Assembly: GCA_020349865.1 (NCBI GenBank)
Contig: CP070700.1
Span: 4,481,362-4,487,476, forward strand
Direction: 5' to 3'
Source of the DNA: Desulfobacteraceae bacterium
Lineage (GTDB): Bacteria > Desulfobacterota > DSM-4660 > Desulfatiglandales > Desulfatiglandaceae
DNA: 6,115 nt
Shown piece by piece: positions 4,858 to 6,115 of the stretch. The notes beneath the pieces are model-generated. The model made no database searches, was not told the DNA's origin, and worked only from the letters and a program-made list of their open reading frames with translations. The position numbers and the translations under genes are program-made. Numbering within the stretch: the first letter of the stretch is position 1; each line of letters begins with the position of its first letter.

Positions 4858-6115
4858 ACCTGCGAACCACCAAAAGAACCAATAAGGACGGAAGCGTCGT
4901 CAAGTACTATCAGCTCGCCCACAACGAGCGCGATCCTATCACCAAAAAACCCGTCGCTAAGCTCATCCACAGCTTCGGCAGGGCCGATGAACTTGACCGC
5001 GATCAGCTCGTCCGCCTCTGCCGCTCCATCGCCCGTGTCTGCAACGTTGAGGTTATCGATCCTCTCGATTCTCAAATGCCGCTGTTTTCAGCCGTCGGGT
5101 TGCCCCTTAATCTCAAACTCCACCGCACCTACGCTTACGGGATTCCCTTGCTCGCCGAAACGCTCTGGGAACGGCTCGGCATCGGGGAAGTGCTCCGCAC
5201 TATCTGCAAGAAGGATAATATACGTGCACCTTACGAGCGGGCGCTTTTGGCGATGGTGGCCAATCGACTTTGTGAACCCGAAAGCAAGTTGGGAACCTGG
5301 CTTCGATGGCTTCCCACCGTTTACATGCCTTCCTGCAACGACCTGAAGCTCGATCACATGTACGAGGCCATGGATCTGCTTTATGCGCATGCGCCAGAGG
5401 TCGAAGAACACGTCTTTTTCCAGACCGCCAACCTGTTCAACCTCAAGGTTGATCTCATCTTCTACGATACCACTACGGCGAGCTTTGCCATCGACCAAGA
5501 GGACGAGGATGGCCTGCGCAGGTTCGGCCATGCAAAGGAAGGTTTCTGGGCTCCCCAGGTGGTCGTGGCCCTTGCCGTCACCCCCGAAGGTCTTCCTGTC
5601 AGGAGCTGGGTGTTACCAGGTAACACCGCCGATGTGACCACGGTGGAGAAGGTCAAGGCCGATCTCAGGGGCTGGGACCTTGGCCGGGCGATCTTCGTTG
5701 CCGACTCGGCAATGAACTCCGAGACCAACCGTGACCAGCTTTCCAGAGCATGCGGCAAATACCTTCTTGCAACCCGCATGGCGTCGGTCAGCGAGGTCAA
5801 AGATGAGGTGCTCACAAAACGCGGCCGCTACAATGTCATACGTGACAACCTCCATGCCAAGGAGGTCATTGTGGGTGACGGGGAGCGCCGCAGGCGCTAC
5901 ATCCTCTGCTACAACCCCAAGGAAGCCACCCGCCAGCGGAAACACCGTGCCGAGGTCGTGAAGATTCTTAAACAGGAACTTGCGCGTCACCCGGACCGCA
6001 AGGCAACGGCCCAGTGGGCAATCGAACTCCTGGCATCCCTCCGCTACAAGCGGTATCTAACTGTGACAAAGAGCAACAAGATTAGAATAGATCGGGGCGC
6101 TGTGCGTGAGGCAGC
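4854..6115 (+). CDS. IS1634-family DDE transposase, 3' end outside window
   Basis: The frame is open from ATG 4854 to the right edge with no stop, giving 420 codons of a protein that continues. The N-terminus MYLRTTKRTNKDGSVVKYYQLAHNER is characteristic of IS1634-family transposases, as is the following HSFGRADELDRDQLVRLCRSI segment. The RNase H-like catalytic core then shows its first two acidic residues: Asp205 in LIFYDTTTASF and Asp284 in IFVADSAMNSETN. Between them are GHAKEGFWAPQVVVALAVTP and SWVLPGNTADVTTV, typical of IS4-superfamily enzymes. The third catalytic residue, the Glu of the YREK region, should lie beyond the window. The last visible residues, KIRIDRGAVREA, precede that part. 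The enzyme would cut and rejoin the element's ends. No frameshift or stop is visible, so this copy may be intact. The ATG has no ribosome binding site but lies just behind a good promoter. Confidence 0.93.
   Translation, partial: MYLRTTKRTNKDGSVVKYYQLAHNERDPITKKPVAKLIHSFGRADELDRDQLVRLCRSIARVCNVEVIDPLDSQMPLFSAVGLPLNLKLHRTYAYGIPLLAETLWERLGIGEVLRTICKKDNIRAPYERALLAMVANRLCEPESKLGTWLRWLPTVYMPSCNDLKLDHMYEAMDLLYAHAPEVEEHVFFQTANLFNLKVDLIFYDTTTASFAIDQEDEDGLRRFGHAKEGFWAPQVVVALAVTPEGLPVRSWVLPGNTADVTTVEKVKADLRGWDLGRAIFVADSAMNSETNRDQLSRACGKYLLATRMASVSEVKDEVLTKRGRYNVIRDNLHAKEVIVGDGERRRRYILCYNPKEATRQRKHRAEVVKILKQELARHPDRKATAQWAIELLASLRYKRYLTVTKSNKIRIDRGAVREA

Larger units (their letters stand above)
4785..6115 (+). 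mobile_element. IS1634-family insertion sequence, left part
   Basis: The transposase from 4854 onward defines an insertion sequence whose right end lies beyond the window. The left end is not proven. It should lie between the receiver gene's promoter (about 4755) and the transposase promoter (4814). I place it near 4785, where a TGTAGGCACACGAG stretch begins that could be a terminal repeat, but the right terminal repeat and the target duplication are outside the window. The transposase is visibly richer in G and C at third codon positions than the neighbouring genes, consistent with recent arrival. The element inserted upstream of the receiver gene without breaking it. Confidence 0.6.

Noticed and set aside
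4819..5531. Long frames on both strands overlapping the transposase (for example 4819-5346 plus and 5088-5531 minus).
   Set aside because: They are shadows of the GC-rich transposase gene in other frames; none shows family motifs or start signals.

Overview
The window looks like a decaying accessory region of a mesophilic bacterium. The best guess is Desulfobacterota or a similar anaerobic lineage. That guess rests on the kinds of genes present (YprB-like exonuclease, DUF3179 protein, orphan receiver protein), on an IS1634-type transposase, and on the C-rich/G-rich nested hairpin repeat at 2125-2204, a style of repeat I associate with those genomes. No rRNA, tRNA or phylogenetic marker gene is present, so the assignment is inference.

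Layout. (1) 3-449, plus strand: the 3' end of a DEDDy-type RNase H-like exonuclease, whose tail overlaps the next gene. (2) 419-1357, minus: a membrane-anchored alpha/beta hydrolase with a complete Ser-Asp-His triad. Just upstream on the same strand is the C-terminal stump of a flavodoxin-fold reductase (1413-1619). (3) About 1617-2229: 600 bases with no credible gene, holding several inverted repeats and, at 2125-2204, a multi-hairpin repeat. (4) 2230-2748, minus: a GNAT acetyltransferase. (5) 2895-3317, minus: a short exported DUF3179-type protein that seems to lack the middle of the family. (6) 3318-3645: non-coding, with a 13-bp palindrome and a degenerate short tandem repeat. (7) 3646-4131, plus: a choline-kinase-like remnant with no N-terminal half and an in-frame TGA where the family has Trp. 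(8) 4147-4674, minus: an orphan CheY-like receiver with a charged, aromatic-rich tail, preceded by a plausible promoter. (9) About 4785 to the right edge, plus: the left part of an IS1634-family element. Its transposase is open for 420 codons and runs off the window.

The intact genes do not form one pathway. Most are single transcription units, and the only likely former operon is flavodoxin remnant plus hydrolase. Two gene remnants, several repeat elements and an insertion sequence within 6 kb point to repeated insertion and deletion. I see no CRISPR array, toxin-antitoxin pair, defence island or biosynthetic cluster. The observations most worth checking are the shortened DUF3179 protein, the TGA in the kinase remnant, the repeat block at the flavodoxin break, and the inverted repeat spanning the transposase promoter and start codon.
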